DNA of 64,000 bases from Anabaena sp. 4-3 (GCF_001597745.1 NZ_LUHJ01000009.1:1-64000), one strand, 5' to 3'. Positions 47,380-57,629 are shown, numbered from the stretch's first letter. The notes: generated by a model from the sequence alone, not told the origin. Program-made: numbers and translations.

Positions 47380-48165
47380 TTATTCTTCTTCGTCGTCGGT
47401 AGCAAATTCAGAGTAATCACTTTCGTCGTAATCGTAATCTTCCTCTGCGCCTTCGTAGTCTTCGTATTCTTCTGTATCTAGCTGACCATGACGACCTTCA
47501 TAAATCGCATCTGCCAATTTACCCACTATCAATTTAATTGATCTGATAGCATCGTCATTAGCTGGGATGGGAATATCTACTACATCTGGGTCACAGTTTG
47601 TATCCAGCATGGACACAATGGGAATTCCCAATTTTTGGCACTCTTGAACCGCGTTATACTCCCGACGTTGGTCTACAATCACCACGATATCCGGGACTTT
47701 CCGCATAGTTTTAATCCCGCCCAAGTATTTTTGTAGCTTTGCCATCTCACGGCGGAGCATGGAAGCCTCTTTTTTGGGCAATAAATCTAATGCGCCGCTT
47801 TCTTCCCGACGCTCTAAGTCTTTGAGACGGTCTACTCTGGTTTTAATGGTAGCCCAGTTAGTCAGCATTCCACCTAACCAGCGTTGGTTAATATAGTGAG
47901 AACCGCAACGGCTAGCCTCTTGAGCAATAATACCGGCTGCTTGCCGCTTAGTGCCTACAAACAGAAACTTTTTCCCCTGCTCGGCTTGCGATCGCATATA
48001 GGAGTAAGCATCTTCCATCAACTGGGCTGTTTGCACCAAGTCAATGATATGTACACCATTACGCGATGTGTAGATGTAAGGAGACATTTTTGGGTTCCAA
48101 CGCCGGGTTTGATGCCCAAAGTGAACCCCAGACTCCATCATCTGAGCCAATGAAACAACTGGCAT
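47380..48165 (-). CDS. rpsB: 30S ribosomal protein S2
   Basis: 261 residues. S2 motifs include [34 protein letters not shown] and [14 protein letters not shown]. The C-terminal about 30 residues form an acidic tail ([20 protein letters not shown]), common in cyanobacterial S2. It is first in the rpsB-tsf pair. Upstream AGGAG (48178-48182) is 12 bases from the ATG and adjoins a foldable leader. Confidence 0.97.
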   Translation of the reverse strand: MPVVSLAQMMESGVHFGHQTRRWNPKMSPYIYTSRNGVHIIDLVQTAQLMEDAYSYMRSQAEQGKKFLFVGTKRQAAGIIAQEASRCGSHYINQRWLGGMLTNWATIKTRVDRLKDLERREESGALDLLPKKEASMLRREMAKLQKYLGGIKTMRKVPDIVVIVDQRREYNAVQECQKLGIPIVSMLDTNCDPDVVDIPIPANDDAIRSIKLIVGKLADAIYEGRHGQLDTEEYEDYEGAEEDYDYDESDYSEFATDDEEE

Positions 48166-48177
48166 ATATTTTTTTTA

Positions 48178-48235
48178 CTCCTATTCGGGTTAAACCTCCA
48201 CCCAGGCGTATTTCCCTACTGGGAAACACCCGAAT
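48178..48235 (-). promoter_or_regulatory. Structured rpsB leader adjoining the Shine-Dalgarno site
   Basis: In the minus-strand transcript, ATTCGGGT (48235-48228) pairs with ACCCGAAT (48190-48183). Inside the loop TTTCCC (48226-48221) pairs with GGGAAA (48216-48211). The outer stem ends directly at the AGGAG ribosome site, so folding could gate S2 translation. Autoregulation by S2 is known for enterobacterial rpsB leaders; whether this structure is homologous is unknown. Confidence 0.55.
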
Positions 48236-48323
48236 TCCCGGATGTGCGGAATTTAGACAACTCTACTAGGATAGCACATATTTTTACCAATTTGGTCAAG
48301 CTAATAACATTTTTATTAAGTTT

Positions 48324-49307
48324 TTATTTTGGGAATTTGGAATTTTGAATTTTGAATTCGGAGCGCACCGATGTGACGTTATACCAGTTGAGGAAAATTC
48401 TGGCAATTTCTAAAGCTAACTGAGGTTTACCTAAATCAATCAACCATTGTAATAACGGTGTCATTGTTTTTTCATTCAACGCACCATTTAATGAGAGAAT
48501 TCCCCACAGTAACCGATGCAACCAAGTCATTTGAATCATCATTTTTACTTCCCAAGTGGGATGCTTTTGATAAAATAAAACACCCATCCTGCCACGCTGA
48601 ATTTCTTTTTCGATTAAGTTAGGAATTTGTTCTAACTTAAATGGTGGATGCCAATGATAACCAACGGCGGCGGGACATTTAATTAACTTTAAACCTAAAT
48701 TTTTTAGCCTGACACCAAGTTCTAAATCTTCCCAGCCATAGAGTTGAAAACCTGTATCAAAAAGTCCGGCTTTGTCTAACCAATGTTTGGGAATAGCTAC
48801 GTTACCTGTGGCAAAGAATGCGGCGGAAAAATCTGTAATTTTATATGGTTCAGCCGTAGGATTTTCAAAGTTACAGGTGTTAATGACTGCACCATAAGTA
48901 AAAAAGCGATCGCTTCCCAGTTTCTCTTTACCCTGCATCAAAGCATCTGCATGAGCTTGCAGGAAATTGTCTAAAACCACTAAATCGCTATCTATAAAAA
49001 TAATTATATCCCCTTGTGCCTGTTCTACGCCCAAATTCCGAGCCGCAGCAGGCCCAGCATGGTCTTGCTCAAACCAGCGCACATGGGGAAACTCATCTTT
49101 ATGTGCTGCTAACCAATCTAATGTACCGTCAGTAGAACCATCATCTACTAAAACCACTTCATAACCATCTACAACACTAGATGCACTTAGTTGCTGTATT
49201 TCTAAAGCACGCAGACATTTTTCTAAAATTGGCTGACGATTATAAGTTGGTATCACAACGCTGATCAACACAGTCTCACCCACAACACAACTACCCATCT
49301 TCAGCAT
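48324..49307 (-). CDS. Family 2 glycosyltransferase
   Basis: 327 residues, GT-A fold. The opening VLISVVIPTYNRQPILEKCL, the VVLVDDGSTDGTLDWL nucleotide site and the metal-binding DSD in IIFIDSDLVVLDN are all present. GYHWHPPF lies later and an acceptor-domain GWEDLELGVRL motif is typical of chain-initiating GT2 enzymes. No membrane segments beyond the core. Acceptor unknown. Divergent from argG. Confidence 0.88.
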   Translation of the reverse strand: MLKMGSCVVGETVLISVVIPTYNRQPILEKCLRALEIQQLSASSVVDGYEVVLVDDGSTDGTLDWLAAHKDEFPHVRWFEQDHAGPAAARNLGVEQAQGDIIIFIDSDLVVLDNFLQAHADALMQGKEKLGSDRFFTYGAVINTCNFENPTAEPYKITDFSAAFFATGNVAIPKHWLDKAGLFDTGFQLYGWEDLELGVRLKNLGLKLIKCPAAVGYHWHPPFKLEQIPNLIEKEIQRGRMGVLFYQKHPTWEVKMMIQMTWLHRLLWGILSLNGALNEKTMTPLLQWLIDLGKPQLALEIARIFLNWYNVTSVRSEFKIQNSKFPK

Positions 49308-49668
49308 AGGACAGTGCGGTACTTAACACAGTTCCTTCTAATGCCATTAATCATAAAATACAGACTCATCTGCGTTTATCTGCGTTTATCTGCGTTTAAT
49401 TATCAATAAAAACCCCACCTATACCAGTGGGGCTAAATTCAATCAGAATTTTTCTCTTTAGTACAATTGTACTTTAATGATGAAAATATAACAACTATTG
49501 GGCAAATTACACCCCATAGCTATGAACTTTGCCTTGAAAAAGAATATTTACAGATAATTTCTATTTGTAGTGAATTAGTCTAACGGTTGTTGCATCCAGA
49601 AAATATACATGGTGTAGTTAGATATAATAATGACTCATTATTATGTGTTTTCCTAACTGGAGAAGCAA
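49308..49668. other. Divergent region upstream of argG
   Basis: Holds three TCTGCGTTTA units (49366-49399), a CCCCAC/GTGGGG hairpin (49413-49432), and AT-rich DNA before argG. ACTGGAGAAGCAA provides the argG ribosome-binding site (GGAG). A TATAAT-like TATAATAATG near 49623 may be the -10 box of argG. Confidence 0.45.
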
Positions 49669-50868
49669 ATGGGTCGCGCCAAAAAGGTTGTTCTAGCATA
49701 TTCTGGTGGAGTAGATACTTCTGTTTGCATTCCCTACCTGAAAAATGAGTGGGGTGTGGAAGAAGTGATTACGTTAGCAGCAGATTTAGGACAGGGAGAT
49801 GAATTAGAACCAATCCGAGAAAAAGCTTTAAAATCGGGTGCGAGTGAATCCCTCGTGGTGGATGTAAAAGACAGCTTTGTGACAGATTATGCTTTTCCCG
49901 CCATTCAAGCTAACGCCCTCTATGAAAATCGCTATCCTCTAGGAACAGCTTTAGCTCGTCCGTTAATTGCCAAGATATTAGTAGAAGCTGCTGAAGAATA
50001 CGGTGCGGATGCGATCGCACATGGTTGTACAGGTAAGGGTAATGATCAAGTGCGGTTTGATGTCTCCTGCACAGCCCTCAATCCCAATTTGAAAATCTTA
50101 GCACCCGCGCGGGAATGGGGTATGAGTCGGGAGCAAACCATCGCCTATGGTGAACAGTTTGGCATCCCCGCCCCAGTGAAAAAGTCTTCTCCTTACAGCA
50201 TTGATAAAAATTTGCTAGGTCGTAGTATAGAAGCTGGTGTGTTGGAAGATCCCAAATTTGAACCACCAGAAGAAATCTATGAAATGACAAAGGCGATCGC
50301 TGATACCCCTAACGAGCCAGAGTATATTGAGATTGGGTTTACACAAGGCATTCCCACCACTCTCAACGGTACAGCGAAAAAACCTGTAGAACTCATCCAA
50401 GCCATCAATCACATCGCCGGAACTCATGGTGTCGGACGCATTGACATGATCGAAAACCGCTTGGTAGGGATTAAATCACGGGAAATCTACGAATCACCAG
50501 CGATGTTAGTGTTGATTCAAGCACACCGAGATTTAGAAAGTTTAACTTTGACTGCGGATGTTACCCATTACAAACGCGGCATTGAAGAAACTTACACCCA
50601 ACTTGTCTACAATGGTTTATGGTACAGCCCGCTTAAAGCAGCCTTAGATGCTTTTATTCAAAAAACCCAAGAGCAAGTATCTGGAACTGTGCGCTTGAAA
50701 CTTTTCAAGGGTAACGCTACTATAGTCGGTCGTTGGAGCGATAATTCACTCTACAGCCCTGATTTAGCCACCTACGGCGCAGAAGATCAGTTTGATCATA
50801 AAGCAGCCGAAGGCTTTATTTACGTTTGGGGATTACCTACACGTATTTGGGCGCAGCAAACTAAATAA
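49669..50868 (+). CDS. argG: Argininosuccinate synthase
   Basis: 399 residues. The PP-loop is [11 protein letters not shown] at residues 9-19, followed by the citrulline/aspartate site [13 protein letters not shown] and YGEQFGIP. It joins citrulline and aspartate using ATP in the penultimate step of arginine synthesis. Full length for the family. Monocistronic; a hairpin follows the stop. Confidence 0.97.
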   Translation: MGRAKKVVLAYSGGVDTSVCIPYLKNEWGVEEVITLAADLGQGDELEPIREKALKSGASESLVVDVKDSFVTDYAFPAIQANALYENRYPLGTALARPLIAKILVEAAEEYGADAIAHGCTGKGNDQVRFDVSCTALNPNLKILAPAREWGMSREQTIAYGEQFGIPAPVKKSSPYSIDKNLLGRSIEAGVLEDPKFEPPEEIYEMTKAIADTPNEPEYIEIGFTQGIPTTLNGTAKKPVELIQAINHIAGTHGVGRIDMIENRLVGIKSREIYESPAMLVLIQAHRDLESLTLTADVTHYKRGIEETYTQLVYNGLWYSPLKAALDAFIQKTQEQVSGTVRLKLFKGNATIVGRWSDNSLYSPDLATYGAEDQFDHKAAEGFIYVWGLPTRIWAQQTK

Positions 50869-50881
50869 AGTTGACAATAAA

Positions 50882-50917
50882 TAGGGTGCGTCAAATTATC
50901 TATTCTGACGCACCCTA
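50882..50917. terminator. TAGGGTGCGTCA hairpin between argG and a convergent gene
   Basis: TAGGGTGCGTCA and TGACGCACCCTA form a perfect 12-base stem about 14 bases after the argG stop. It is the same sequence as the interior hairpin of two MITE families here, apparently reused as a bidirectional terminator. Confidence 0.65.
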
Positions 50918-50938
50918 CAACAGACTTGGCATTAAGTG

Positions 50939-51568
50939 TCAATCTTCTGTTGCGCCTTTGACTTGGCGAGACTCCAACCACAAAGGAATCGCAATCAGGG
51001 CAACAAGTATTAATAAAGCTAAAATTGCAAATTGACTCACCCAAGAAACTAATTGTTCTAGAGAAACAATTCTACCCGCGAAAAAGGCTAACGTTACCAT
51101 TAACCCAGCCCAAACACTTGCCCCTAAAAGGTTGTATATCAAAAATTTTCCAAAAGGCATCTCAGCTATACCAGCGAGTGGGGCAGCAAAAATCCGCAAT
51201 AATGCGAAAAATCGCCCAAAAAATACAGCTTTAGCGGCGTTTTCGCTAAATTGCTCTTTTATATTCAACAGTCGTACTTCACTAATCCGAAATATTTTAC
51301 CTGTTCGCACTAAGAAAGACCAGCCGCCAAGTCTACCAATCCAGTAGCCGCAAATCCCGCCAATTACAGCACCAGCAACGGCTACACCGAGAACTATCCA
51401 GTAACTCAGTTCATCACTGCCAGCCAGAAACCCACCTACTAGGGTTACGGTTTCACCAGGAAGGGGAATGCCTAAATTTTCTAGCAAAATCCCCAAAAAA
51501 ATAGCCCAGTAACCGTAATCTTGGGCAAACTCCTGGATGTTTTCTAGTGAAATCAACTCAAGAGACAT
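50939..51568 (-). CDS. DedA family membrane protein
   Basis: 209 residues with about five hydrophobic segments. Family motifs are ENLGIPLPGETVTLVGGFLA near residue 30 and GYWIGRLGGWSF, with the conserved Arg region FFGRFFALLRIFAAPLAGIA near residue 118. DedA proteins help recycle undecaprenyl-phosphate or other lipids, or maintain membrane energetics; which applies here is unknown. Convergent with argG. Confidence 0.92.
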   Translation of the reverse strand: MSLELISLENIQEFAQDYGYWAIFLGILLENLGIPLPGETVTLVGGFLAGSDELSYWIVLGVAVAGAVIGGICGYWIGRLGGWSFLVRTGKIFRISEVRLLNIKEQFSENAAKAVFFGRFFALLRIFAAPLAGIAEMPFGKFLIYNLLGASVWAGLMVTLAFFAGRIVSLEQLVSWVSQFAILALLILVALIAIPLWLESRQVKGATED

Positions 51569-52028
51569 CCCGCACCGCCGCCTTTACAATTTTTTACTTT
51601 ATATACATCTTTGCTTGTTTATGTCTGAGGTGTCAATGAAGCAACTCTTAGGGAAATATATATACTAATTTCTATAGCATTGCTCAGATTTTTCTTCTTG
51701 ACAAATTCACTTTTTTAGTGTATTTATCACATTCGTAGAATTACGTAAAGCCATCAGGAATTTATCATCAAAAATTTATAAAAACCGGATAAAACTATAA
51801 AACTTATGTAAATGATATCTTTGATACTGAATTCCTTAAGCGTTTGTGCCTATAGTGAGGGAAGTTCAAACAAATTATACGGCTTCAACACTGATCAATC
51901 CTGTCAAGAAAGGGCTATGTTATTGCTATGGTTATGGATTTAACAAATCATGTTCATTTGACAATTCATCAGTATTAATGCTCCAATTTTGCTTTTGTTA
52001 AGTGTTCCAATTACTTACTAAAATCATT
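51569..52028. other. Spacer upstream of the STAS gene
   Basis: 460 AT-rich bases between divergent DedA and STAS genes, probably carrying both promoters. No repeat or RNA gene recognised. Confidence 0.45.
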
Positions 52029-52382
52029 ATGACTCTCACACAAGAACAGCAAATACTTTTGTTTCAGCCTCAAGGCAGCCTAGACGGACAAGGTGGCATG
52101 GCTTTAAGCGAACAAATGGCTCAAACATCTCCTCATCCGCATCAAATTTGGGTCATCGATCTAGCAGAAGTAGATTTTATGGATAGTTCCGGCCTAGTTT
52201 CACTTGTGAAAGGGCTAACTACTGCCCGTCAAAGTGACTGTCGGTTAGTTTTGTGTAACGTACATACACCTGTACGTTTAATTTTAGAACTTACTCAGTT
52301 AGATTCAGTATTTGAAATTTTCGGCACTTACGAAGATGTACTTGCTCAGGTAAATGAGCAAAAATTAGCATTAGCAAGGTAA
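52029..52382 (+). CDS. STAS-domain anti-sigma-factor antagonist
   Basis: About 117 residues from ATG 52029. The SpoIIAA-like STAS core is HQIWVIDLAEVDFMDSSGLV, with the phosphorylatable Ser in DSSG, then CRLVLCNVHTPVRLILELTQ and LDSVFEIF. Such proteins relieve anti-sigma kinases or act in other partner-switching systems. No kinase or sigma gene is adjacent. A longer frame from 52002 is possible but lacks a ribosome site. Confidence 0.88.
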   Translation: MTLTQEQQILLFQPQGSLDGQGGMALSEQMAQTSPHPHQIWVIDLAEVDFMDSSGLVSLVKGLTTARQSDCRLVLCNVHTPVRLILELTQLDSVFEIFGTYEDVLAQVNEQKLALAR

Positions 52383-52733
52383 GCCTTGATTTTTACAGCA
52401 GCATTTGGCAATGTTTAAAAAAGGTATTTTTAATTATTTACCATAAATTACCCCTCATTGCCTATGCTCTTGGTTATGCTTTTGAGACAATAAGATTTTT
52501 GGGGAGACGACTAATCAGTAGTGTTGACACTGTTGATTAGCCAAAACCGTGCAGTGGGTGATAGTTCAAGTCATTTAAATTTGCTTGCTACCCATGCTAC
52601 CCCGTATAGTTAGCAGATAACACCAAAGAAAAAAAGTAAATTTTTTGGCCCTAGATACCTGAGAAATTAATCATCCAGGAAAAATTTTATTATTGCTGTT
52701 AAATATCAATCAAGTAAATTGATTGTGAGTTAT
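52383..52733. other. Spacer with a hairpin
   Basis: An imperfect stem, CTAATCAGTAGTG with CACTGTTGATTAG (52511-52540), lies about 130 bases past the STAS gene. It could be the shared terminator of the convergent STAS and coiled-coil genes. Nothing else is recognised. Confidence 0.45.
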
Positions 52734-53330
52734 TTAGGCGTTCTGCACAGCAGAAACATTACCTTCTCCAGATAAAGGACGAGGGAAATTTGGTAAGTCA
52801 ATACCACTATGGCTAGAAGTGCGGGTTTTCAAAGCCAAACGGTAACTTACACTTTGAAGTTCTGCTCGCAGTTGACGGTTTTCCCGTTGTAACATGGACA
52901 CTTTTTCTCTGACTGGTGCCATGCGTTCTTCAAACTTACGACGGTAAATTTGCGGCAATTCCTGGACTACTTGCTCTAACATCCGACTGCGATCAGTCAG
53001 TTCTTGTACTGATTGGCGCAGTTGGTAGATTTCCGTGTCACGAGAGGTGATTTGTTCTTGGTAGAACGTCACTTGTTCTTCAACAGCTTGAAGTTGTTCT
53101 TGTAAAGCTTGTAACTGACTCAAGTTAGGTTCTGGCTCTGATCGCTGGGGCATAAAATTAGTATTGCCCTTGACTAGCCGAAACAATTCTTGAGATAGCT
53201 GCTGCACTAATTGATCGCGTAGCTGTAGTTCTTGTCGCAACTGCGATATTTCCGCAGAGAGAGCTTGGATGTTGGGTGTCTCAGTTTGGCTCACGGTGGC
53301 TAAAAGCTCCGATTGAAGAATGGTGTTCAA
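52734..53330 (-). CDS. Coiled-coil protein, unknown function
   Basis: 198 residues with long heptad-like stretches over residues about 25-165 (EISQLRQELQLRDQLVQQL, LQALQEQLQAVEEQVTFYQE, MLQRENRQLRAELQSVSYRL). No signal peptide or membrane segment. The C-terminal end has a short conserved-looking IDLPNFPRPL. Probably a cytosolic scaffold or binding protein; the family is not recognised. It lies downstream of rpsF on the same strand. Confidence 0.75.
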   Translation of the reverse strand: MNTILQSELLATVSQTETPNIQALSAEISQLRQELQLRDQLVQQLSQELFRLVKGNTNFMPQRSEPEPNLSQLQALQEQLQAVEEQVTFYQEQITSRDTEIYQLRQSVQELTDRSRMLEQVVQELPQIYRRKFEERMAPVREKVSMLQRENRQLRAELQSVSYRLALKTRTSSHSGIDLPNFPRPLSGEGNVSAVQNA

Positions 53331-53499
53331 TCTTTAGGTATAACTGCAAACGCATTGCTTTTGGCAAGTACCTGTTAATGTAGCATTCCCAACTCAATCA
53401 CAAAAGGCAAAAGGTAAATTTTTTTGATTTAACTTTTACAACTGTTGGGTACTAAGTCATAAAAACTTAACACCCAAGACAGTTGACGGCAAAATTACC

Positions 53500-53826
53500 T
53501 TAAGCGGTTACAGCTTCTGATTCTGCTTGTGCTTCTGTTACTTCATATTTAGTTGTCAGGTAGCGAATTACTTCTTCACTCAAGCGCATAGCACGCTCTA
53601 AAGGAGCGATCGCAGTTCCTGGGCCTGTATAGTTGAACTGAATGTAAACGCCATCACGATGTCTATCGATTTCATAAGCCAGACGACGCTTACCACGATT
53701 TTGGATTTCGAGATTCTCAGCACCTTGTTCTTGAAGGATGTTCTGATATTTGGCGATCGCTTGCTCTACTTGTTCATCTGTCAGGTCAGGACGCAGAATA
53801 TATAGTGTTTCGTAAACTGTGGTCAT
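53500..53826 (-). CDS. rpsF: 30S ribosomal protein S6
   Basis: 108 residues from ATG 53826, preceded by AAGGAG. S6 motifs are [40 protein letters not shown] and [13 protein letters not shown]. The C-terminal Glu/Ala tail is longer than E. coli minimal S6 but common in cyanobacteria. The usual rpsR and ssb neighbours are not present, typical of cyanobacteria. Confidence 0.96.
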   Translation of the reverse strand: MTTVYETLYILRPDLTDEQVEQAIAKYQNILQEQGAENLEIQNRGKRRLAYEIDRHRDGVYIQFNYTGPGTAIAPLERAMRLSEEVIRYLTTKYEVTEAQAESEAVTA

Positions 53827-54058
53827 GATTGTTAGTCTCCTTGTGGACAAACTGGCTGCTGATGTTAATTTATACGTTGGTTATGCTAGAAGCTACCAGG
53901 ATAAATCAACAAATGAAGCAACAAGGAACTATAATCTTACCAGTTTTTAATTTAAATCATCAGCCCAAGCTGCCAAAAATTGGCTTTTGTAATCCAGAGA
54001 GCATCCACCAGCCAGATAGCTACTTTCAACATCAGACAAAAGGATATTGATTAAAATT

Positions 54059-54832
54059 ATGGCTCAACGCTATGTGCGAGTTCAAAATCGAGAGGGAAAA
54101 ATTTATTATGGGTTGTTACAACTATCTCTCAATGTCCAGGTGCTAGATGCACCTCCCTGGTTGCAAGGACAGCCCACAGATTTAATTTTAGAATCAGACA
54201 AATATCAAATTTTGGCTCCCTGCGCTCCTTCTAAGATTGTGGCTGTGGGGAAAAATTATGCAGATCATGCAGCAGAGATGGGAACTCTAGTCCCGGTTGA
54301 ACCGTTAATTTTTCTCAAACCACCGACAACAGTTATTGCTACAGAAACAGCAATTAAGTATCCTCCCCAGTCGCAAAGAGTAGATTATGAAGGAGAATTA
54401 GCACTGGTAATTGGCGATCGCGCCTTTAACTGTACACCAGAAGCAGCCCAAACCAAAATATGGGGTTATACCATCGCCAATGATGTCACAGCGCGAGATT
54501 TACAACAAAAAGATGGACAATGGACACGAGCCAAAGGTTTTGATACTTTCTGTCCTTTAGGCCCTTGGATTGTCCGAGAATTAAATCCGGGTGCGAGATT
54601 ACAAACCTTTGTCAATGATGATGCCAATCCGGTGCAATCTGCTGCTATTGATCAGATGGTTTTTCCCCCAGATTTTTTAGTATCTTATATTAGTCAAGTG
54701 ATGACATTGTTACCTGGAGATGTGATTTTGACAGGTACACCCCAGGGTATAGGACAATTGCATCCAGGCGATCGCGTCCGTATTGAAATTGAAGGTATCG
54801 GTCGCCTAGAAAACACAGTGGCATCCTGTTAA
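54059..54832 (+). CDS. Fumarylacetoacetate hydrolase family protein
   Basis: About 257 residues from ATG 54059; a TTG at 54047 sits very near AAAGGA. FAH-fold motifs: KIVAVGKNYADHAAEMG, EPLIFLKPPTTV, YEGELALVIGDRA with metal-binding Glu, and VILTGTPQGIG. Family members hydrolyse or decarboxylate acylpyruvates and related compounds; many are fumarylpyruvate or acylpyruvate hydrolases. The exact substrate is not readable. Convergent with the Tic20 gene. Confidence 0.9.
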   Translation: MAQRYVRVQNREGKIYYGLLQLSLNVQVLDAPPWLQGQPTDLILESDKYQILAPCAPSKIVAVGKNYADHAAEMGTLVPVEPLIFLKPPTTVIATETAIKYPPQSQRVDYEGELALVIGDRAFNCTPEAAQTKIWGYTIANDVTARDLQQKDGQWTRAKGFDTFCPLGPWIVRELNPGARLQTFVNDDANPVQSAAIDQMVFPPDFLVSYISQVMTLLPGDVILTGTPQGIGQLHPGDRVRIEIEGIGRLENTVASC

Positions 54833-54835
54833 GTT

Positions 54836-55315
54836 TTAGCGCACTTGCATATAGACAGCATCAGAAAGAGCAGGAATTTCTGCATAACGCCCTAACAATG
54901 ACTGGGCAACCGAATAGATAACTGCTGCTGTAATCCCCAAAAATATGGTATTGGCTATAGTTTCAATTGCGAAGCCAGTATTGGGAATTTGCGTCAAAAC
55001 TCGCACCAATACACTACACAAAAATATCACAATGTCAAGCAGAATCGCCTGCATCGTGTTGAAACGAATAAAATGACTAATTTTCTCGTTTCTCACCACG
55101 AATATAAATAAACCAAAGAAAACTAGAAGTTGTCCCAATTGACCTAAGCTACCGTAAACTATTAACACTGGTTGCAAAGGTAACAACAGTAATTGTAAGA
55201 CAGGAAATTGTCTTAACAAAAAACTCCCAAATACTAAACTGTCAACTATGGGCAGAAGATAAGGTAAACAAGCAAAAATTCTCTCAGAAATTGTTGTAGA
55301 CCCGCGCCAAGCCAT
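54836..55315 (-). CDS. Tic20 family membrane protein
   Basis: 159 residues with four hydrophobic helices and the family segments SERIFACLPYLLPIVDSLVF, FVVRNEKISHFIRFNTMQAI and a conserved C-terminal YAEIPALSDAVYMQVR. It is the cyanobacterial relative of the chloroplast Tic20 translocon subunit; its bacterial role is not settled. Only three bases separate it from the convergent FAH gene. Confidence 0.9.
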   Translation of the reverse strand: MAWRGSTTISERIFACLPYLLPIVDSLVFGSFLLRQFPVLQLLLLPLQPVLIVYGSLGQLGQLLVFFGLFIFVVRNEKISHFIRFNTMQAILLDIVIFLCSVLVRVLTQIPNTGFAIETIANTIFLGITAAVIYSVAQSLLGRYAEIPALSDAVYMQVR

Positions 55316-55399
55316 TGTGCATTCTCCTGTGGCTAAAATATGATGATTACTTGAGCCTAGGATAACGCAGTTACTCAGCCGTTCTCGTTAAACTATGGT

Positions 55400-55597
55400 T
55401 TATCCTATTTCGGCAATGCGAAAACCCATCAGACACTCATACTGTTCGGACTGCTGTTCTACAAGCTTACGAATAACTTTACCACAGTACAATTGTCCTG
55501 CACGCCAACGCGGTTGACCACTATTATCAGCCAATAAACAAGACTGGCAAACCTGCTCAGGGGCAAGGATTTGATCATCCATTAACATGACTAGCAT
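55400..55597 (-). CDS. Small Cys-rich protein, possible zinc ribbon
   Basis: 65 residues. The ATG at 55597 has GGAGGG six bases upstream. Four Cys (CQSC near 17-20, C38 in LYCGKV, C54 in YECLMG) could bind zinc in a ribbon-like fold. No export signal. Similar small proteins seem common in cyanobacteria but I cannot name the family. Same strand as the Tic20 gene, 84 bases upstream. Confidence 0.6.
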   Translation of the reverse strand: MLVMLMDDQILAPEQVCQSCLLADNSGQPRWRAGQLYCGKVIRKLVEQQSEQYECLMGFRIAEIG

Positions 55598-55644
55598 GCA
55601 AAACCCTCCCGTAAATCCTCATCATGCTCCACATTCTTCCAGAA

Positions 55645-55746
55645 TAGGACACACTTTAGCGGTGTCCTAAGAGATGCTGAAGGCTGCTAATCAATTGAGT
55701 TTTCCTTGGTGCAGGTTGCCTCAGAGTAACCTTCAGCACTCTTTTT
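55645..55746 (+). ncRNA. Candidate small RNA with intrinsic terminator
   Basis: A 5' hairpin pairs TAGGACAC (55645-55652) with GTGTCCTA (55662-55669). Then AGAGATGCTGAAGG (55670-55683) pairs with CCTTCAGCACTCT (55730-55742), one bulge, enclosing about 46 bases that contain TTTTCCTTGGTGCAGGTTGC, and is followed by TTTTT. No frame explains it. Size and U-run fit a roughly 75-100 nt sRNA. A Yfr2-type cyanobacterial RNA is possible but unverified. Confidence 0.55.
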
Positions 55747-56102
55747 GGCAAAAATGGGGTTAGTAGTAAACAATCGCCAAGTGAACCTGAATTTATTGTA
55801 TGTCGTTAGTTTGAGAGAATTAGCTTTTGGCTCAAGACTCTTACATAAATTATTACTGTAGGCGAAACAATAGCATAAAAGTTCATATTCCCGTAAACAG
55901 GTTTATGATAGTTAATCTATGAACTTAGTCGGCGGCTAACAATCAGTAAATTAGCACTTATGGAAGTCAATAGTAGAAACACGGTTAATCGTGTCTGTAC
56001 AGTAGTCAAAAGACTATGAAACTATGGGCTGTTGACTCGTAATTAAATGCTAAGTTCCCACAAAATCAACTGTTGTGCAAATTTTCATTAGGTATAGTTG
56101 AA
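55747..56102. other. Leader region upstream of glyA
   Basis: AT-rich DNA with a small ACACG/CGTGT hairpin near 55979. It presumably contains the glyA promoter. No recognisable glycine riboswitch was seen. Confidence 0.4.
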
Positions 56103-57386
56103 GTGACTAGGACAAATTCAGACTTGCTTGCTACCTCCGATCCAGCGATCGCAGAATTAATTAATCAAGAACTCCAACGTCAACGCGACCATTTGGAGTT
56201 AATCGCTAGTGAAAACTTTACCTCTGCTGCTGTCTTAGCGGCTCAAGGTTCGGTACTCACCAATAAATACGCCGAAGGCTTACCTGGAAAGCGTTACTAT
56301 GGTGGTTGCGAATTTGTTGACAAAATCGAGCAAATAGCCATTGACCGAGCTAAACAGCTATTTGGTGCGGCTCATGCTAACGTACAACCCCACTCTGGCG
56401 CACAAGCGAATTTTGCAGTTTTCCTGACATTGTTAGAACCAGGTGACACAATCATGGGGATGGATTTGTCCCACGGTGGACACCTCACCCACGGTTCTCC
56501 GGTGAATGTCTCTGGTAAATGGTTCCAAGTGCGTCACTACGGCGTGAGTCAACAAACAGAACAACTCGATTACGACCAAATTCGCGAGCTGGCGTTAAGG
56601 GAGCGTCCTAAGCTCTTGATTTGTGGTTATTCTGCTTATCCTCGGATTATTGACTTTGAAAAATTCCGTAGCATTGCTGATGAAGTTGGTGCTTATTTAC
56701 TAGCTGATATTGCCCACATTGCTGGTTTAGTCGCTAGTGGCTTGCATCCTAACCCCATTCCTTACTGTGATGTCGTCACCACCACCACCCATAAAACTCT
56801 ACGTGGCCCCAGAGGTGGTTTAATTTTAACTCGTGACGCAGAACTCGGTAAAAAATTCGATAAATCCGTGTTCCCTGGAACTCAAGGCGGCCCTCTAGAA
56901 CACGTAATAGCAGGTAAAGCAGTTGCGTTTGGTGAAGCCTTAAAACCAGAATTTACAACCTATTCCCAGCAAGTCATTGATAATGCCCGTGCTTTAGCTA
57001 GTCAACTGCAAAATCGGGGCTTAAAACTGGTATCTGATGGTACAGATAACCATTTAATGCTGGTAGATTTGCGTTCGATTGGCATGACAGGCAAGAAAGC
57101 AGATCAGTTAGTGAGTGAAGTGAATATTACCGCTAACAAGAATACAGTTCCCTTTGATCCCCAATCACCATTTGTTACCAGTGGTTTGCGGTTAGGTTCT
57201 CCCGCCATGACAACAAGAGGTATGGGAGTAGAGGAATTTACCGAAATTGGTAACATTATCGCCGATCGCTTGCTCAACCCAGAATCAGCAGCAGTAGCGC
57301 AAGATTGTAAACGCCGGGTAGCTGCATTGTGCGATCGCTTCCCCTTATATCCTCATTTGGAAATTCCCGCACCAGCATTAGTATAA
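56103..57386 (+). CDS. glyA: Serine hydroxymethyltransferase
   Basis: 427 residues from the GTG at 56103; the ATG at 56073 would add ten residues unlike family N-termini. The start [20 protein letters not shown] leads into LELIASENF. The PLP Lys lies in [34 protein letters not shown] and [13 protein letters not shown] are present. It interconverts serine and glycine, feeding one-carbon units to folate, and is also the photorespiratory serine step. Confidence 0.97.
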   Translation: MTRTNSDLLATSDPAIAELINQELQRQRDHLELIASENFTSAAVLAAQGSVLTNKYAEGLPGKRYYGGCEFVDKIEQIAIDRAKQLFGAAHANVQPHSGAQANFAVFLTLLEPGDTIMGMDLSHGGHLTHGSPVNVSGKWFQVRHYGVSQQTEQLDYDQIRELALRERPKLLICGYSAYPRIIDFEKFRSIADEVGAYLLADIAHIAGLVASGLHPNPIPYCDVVTTTTHKTLRGPRGGLILTRDAELGKKFDKSVFPGTQGGPLEHVIAGKAVAFGEALKPEFTTYSQQVIDNARALASQLQNRGLKLVSDGTDNHLMLVDLRSIGMTGKKADQLVSEVNITANKNTVPFDPQSPFVTSGLRLGSPAMTTRGMGVEEFTEIGNIIADRLLNPESAAVAQDCKRRVAALCDRFPLYPHLEIPAPALV

Positions 57387-57530
57387 GGCAGAGGGGCAGA
57401 GGGGCAGGGGGGGATGAGGGAGGCAGGGGGATGAGGGGGATGAGGAGCAGAGGAGCAGAGGAGCAGAGGGGAAAAATGCAATCTCCAGTCCCCAGTCCCC
57501 AGTCCCCAGTCCCTTCCAGTCCCCAATCTC
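57387..57530. repeat. Purine-rich tandem repeats (GAGGGGCA, GAGGAGCA, CCCAGTC units)
   Basis: Runs of GGCAGAGG, GGGGGATGA and GAGCAGAG are followed by four CCCCAGT units. They are low-complexity non-coding repeats of the type seen at 5606. Confidence 0.8.
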
Positions 57531-57629
57531 AAATTCCCATGCTGATTATGGTCGAAAATAAAGTAAAAATAGGAAGGAAACATCTACAGTAAATTTTTGT
57601 TAATTAAACTACATTTTTAAAAAATACAG

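Noticed and set aside
53829-54050. 72-codon plus-strand frame between rpsF and the FAH gene
   Set aside because: It starts inside the rpsF leader, has no ribosome site and reads as low-order sequence.
55747-56102. Glycine riboswitch before glyA
   Set aside because: No tandem aptamer-like pattern was recognisable in the leader.
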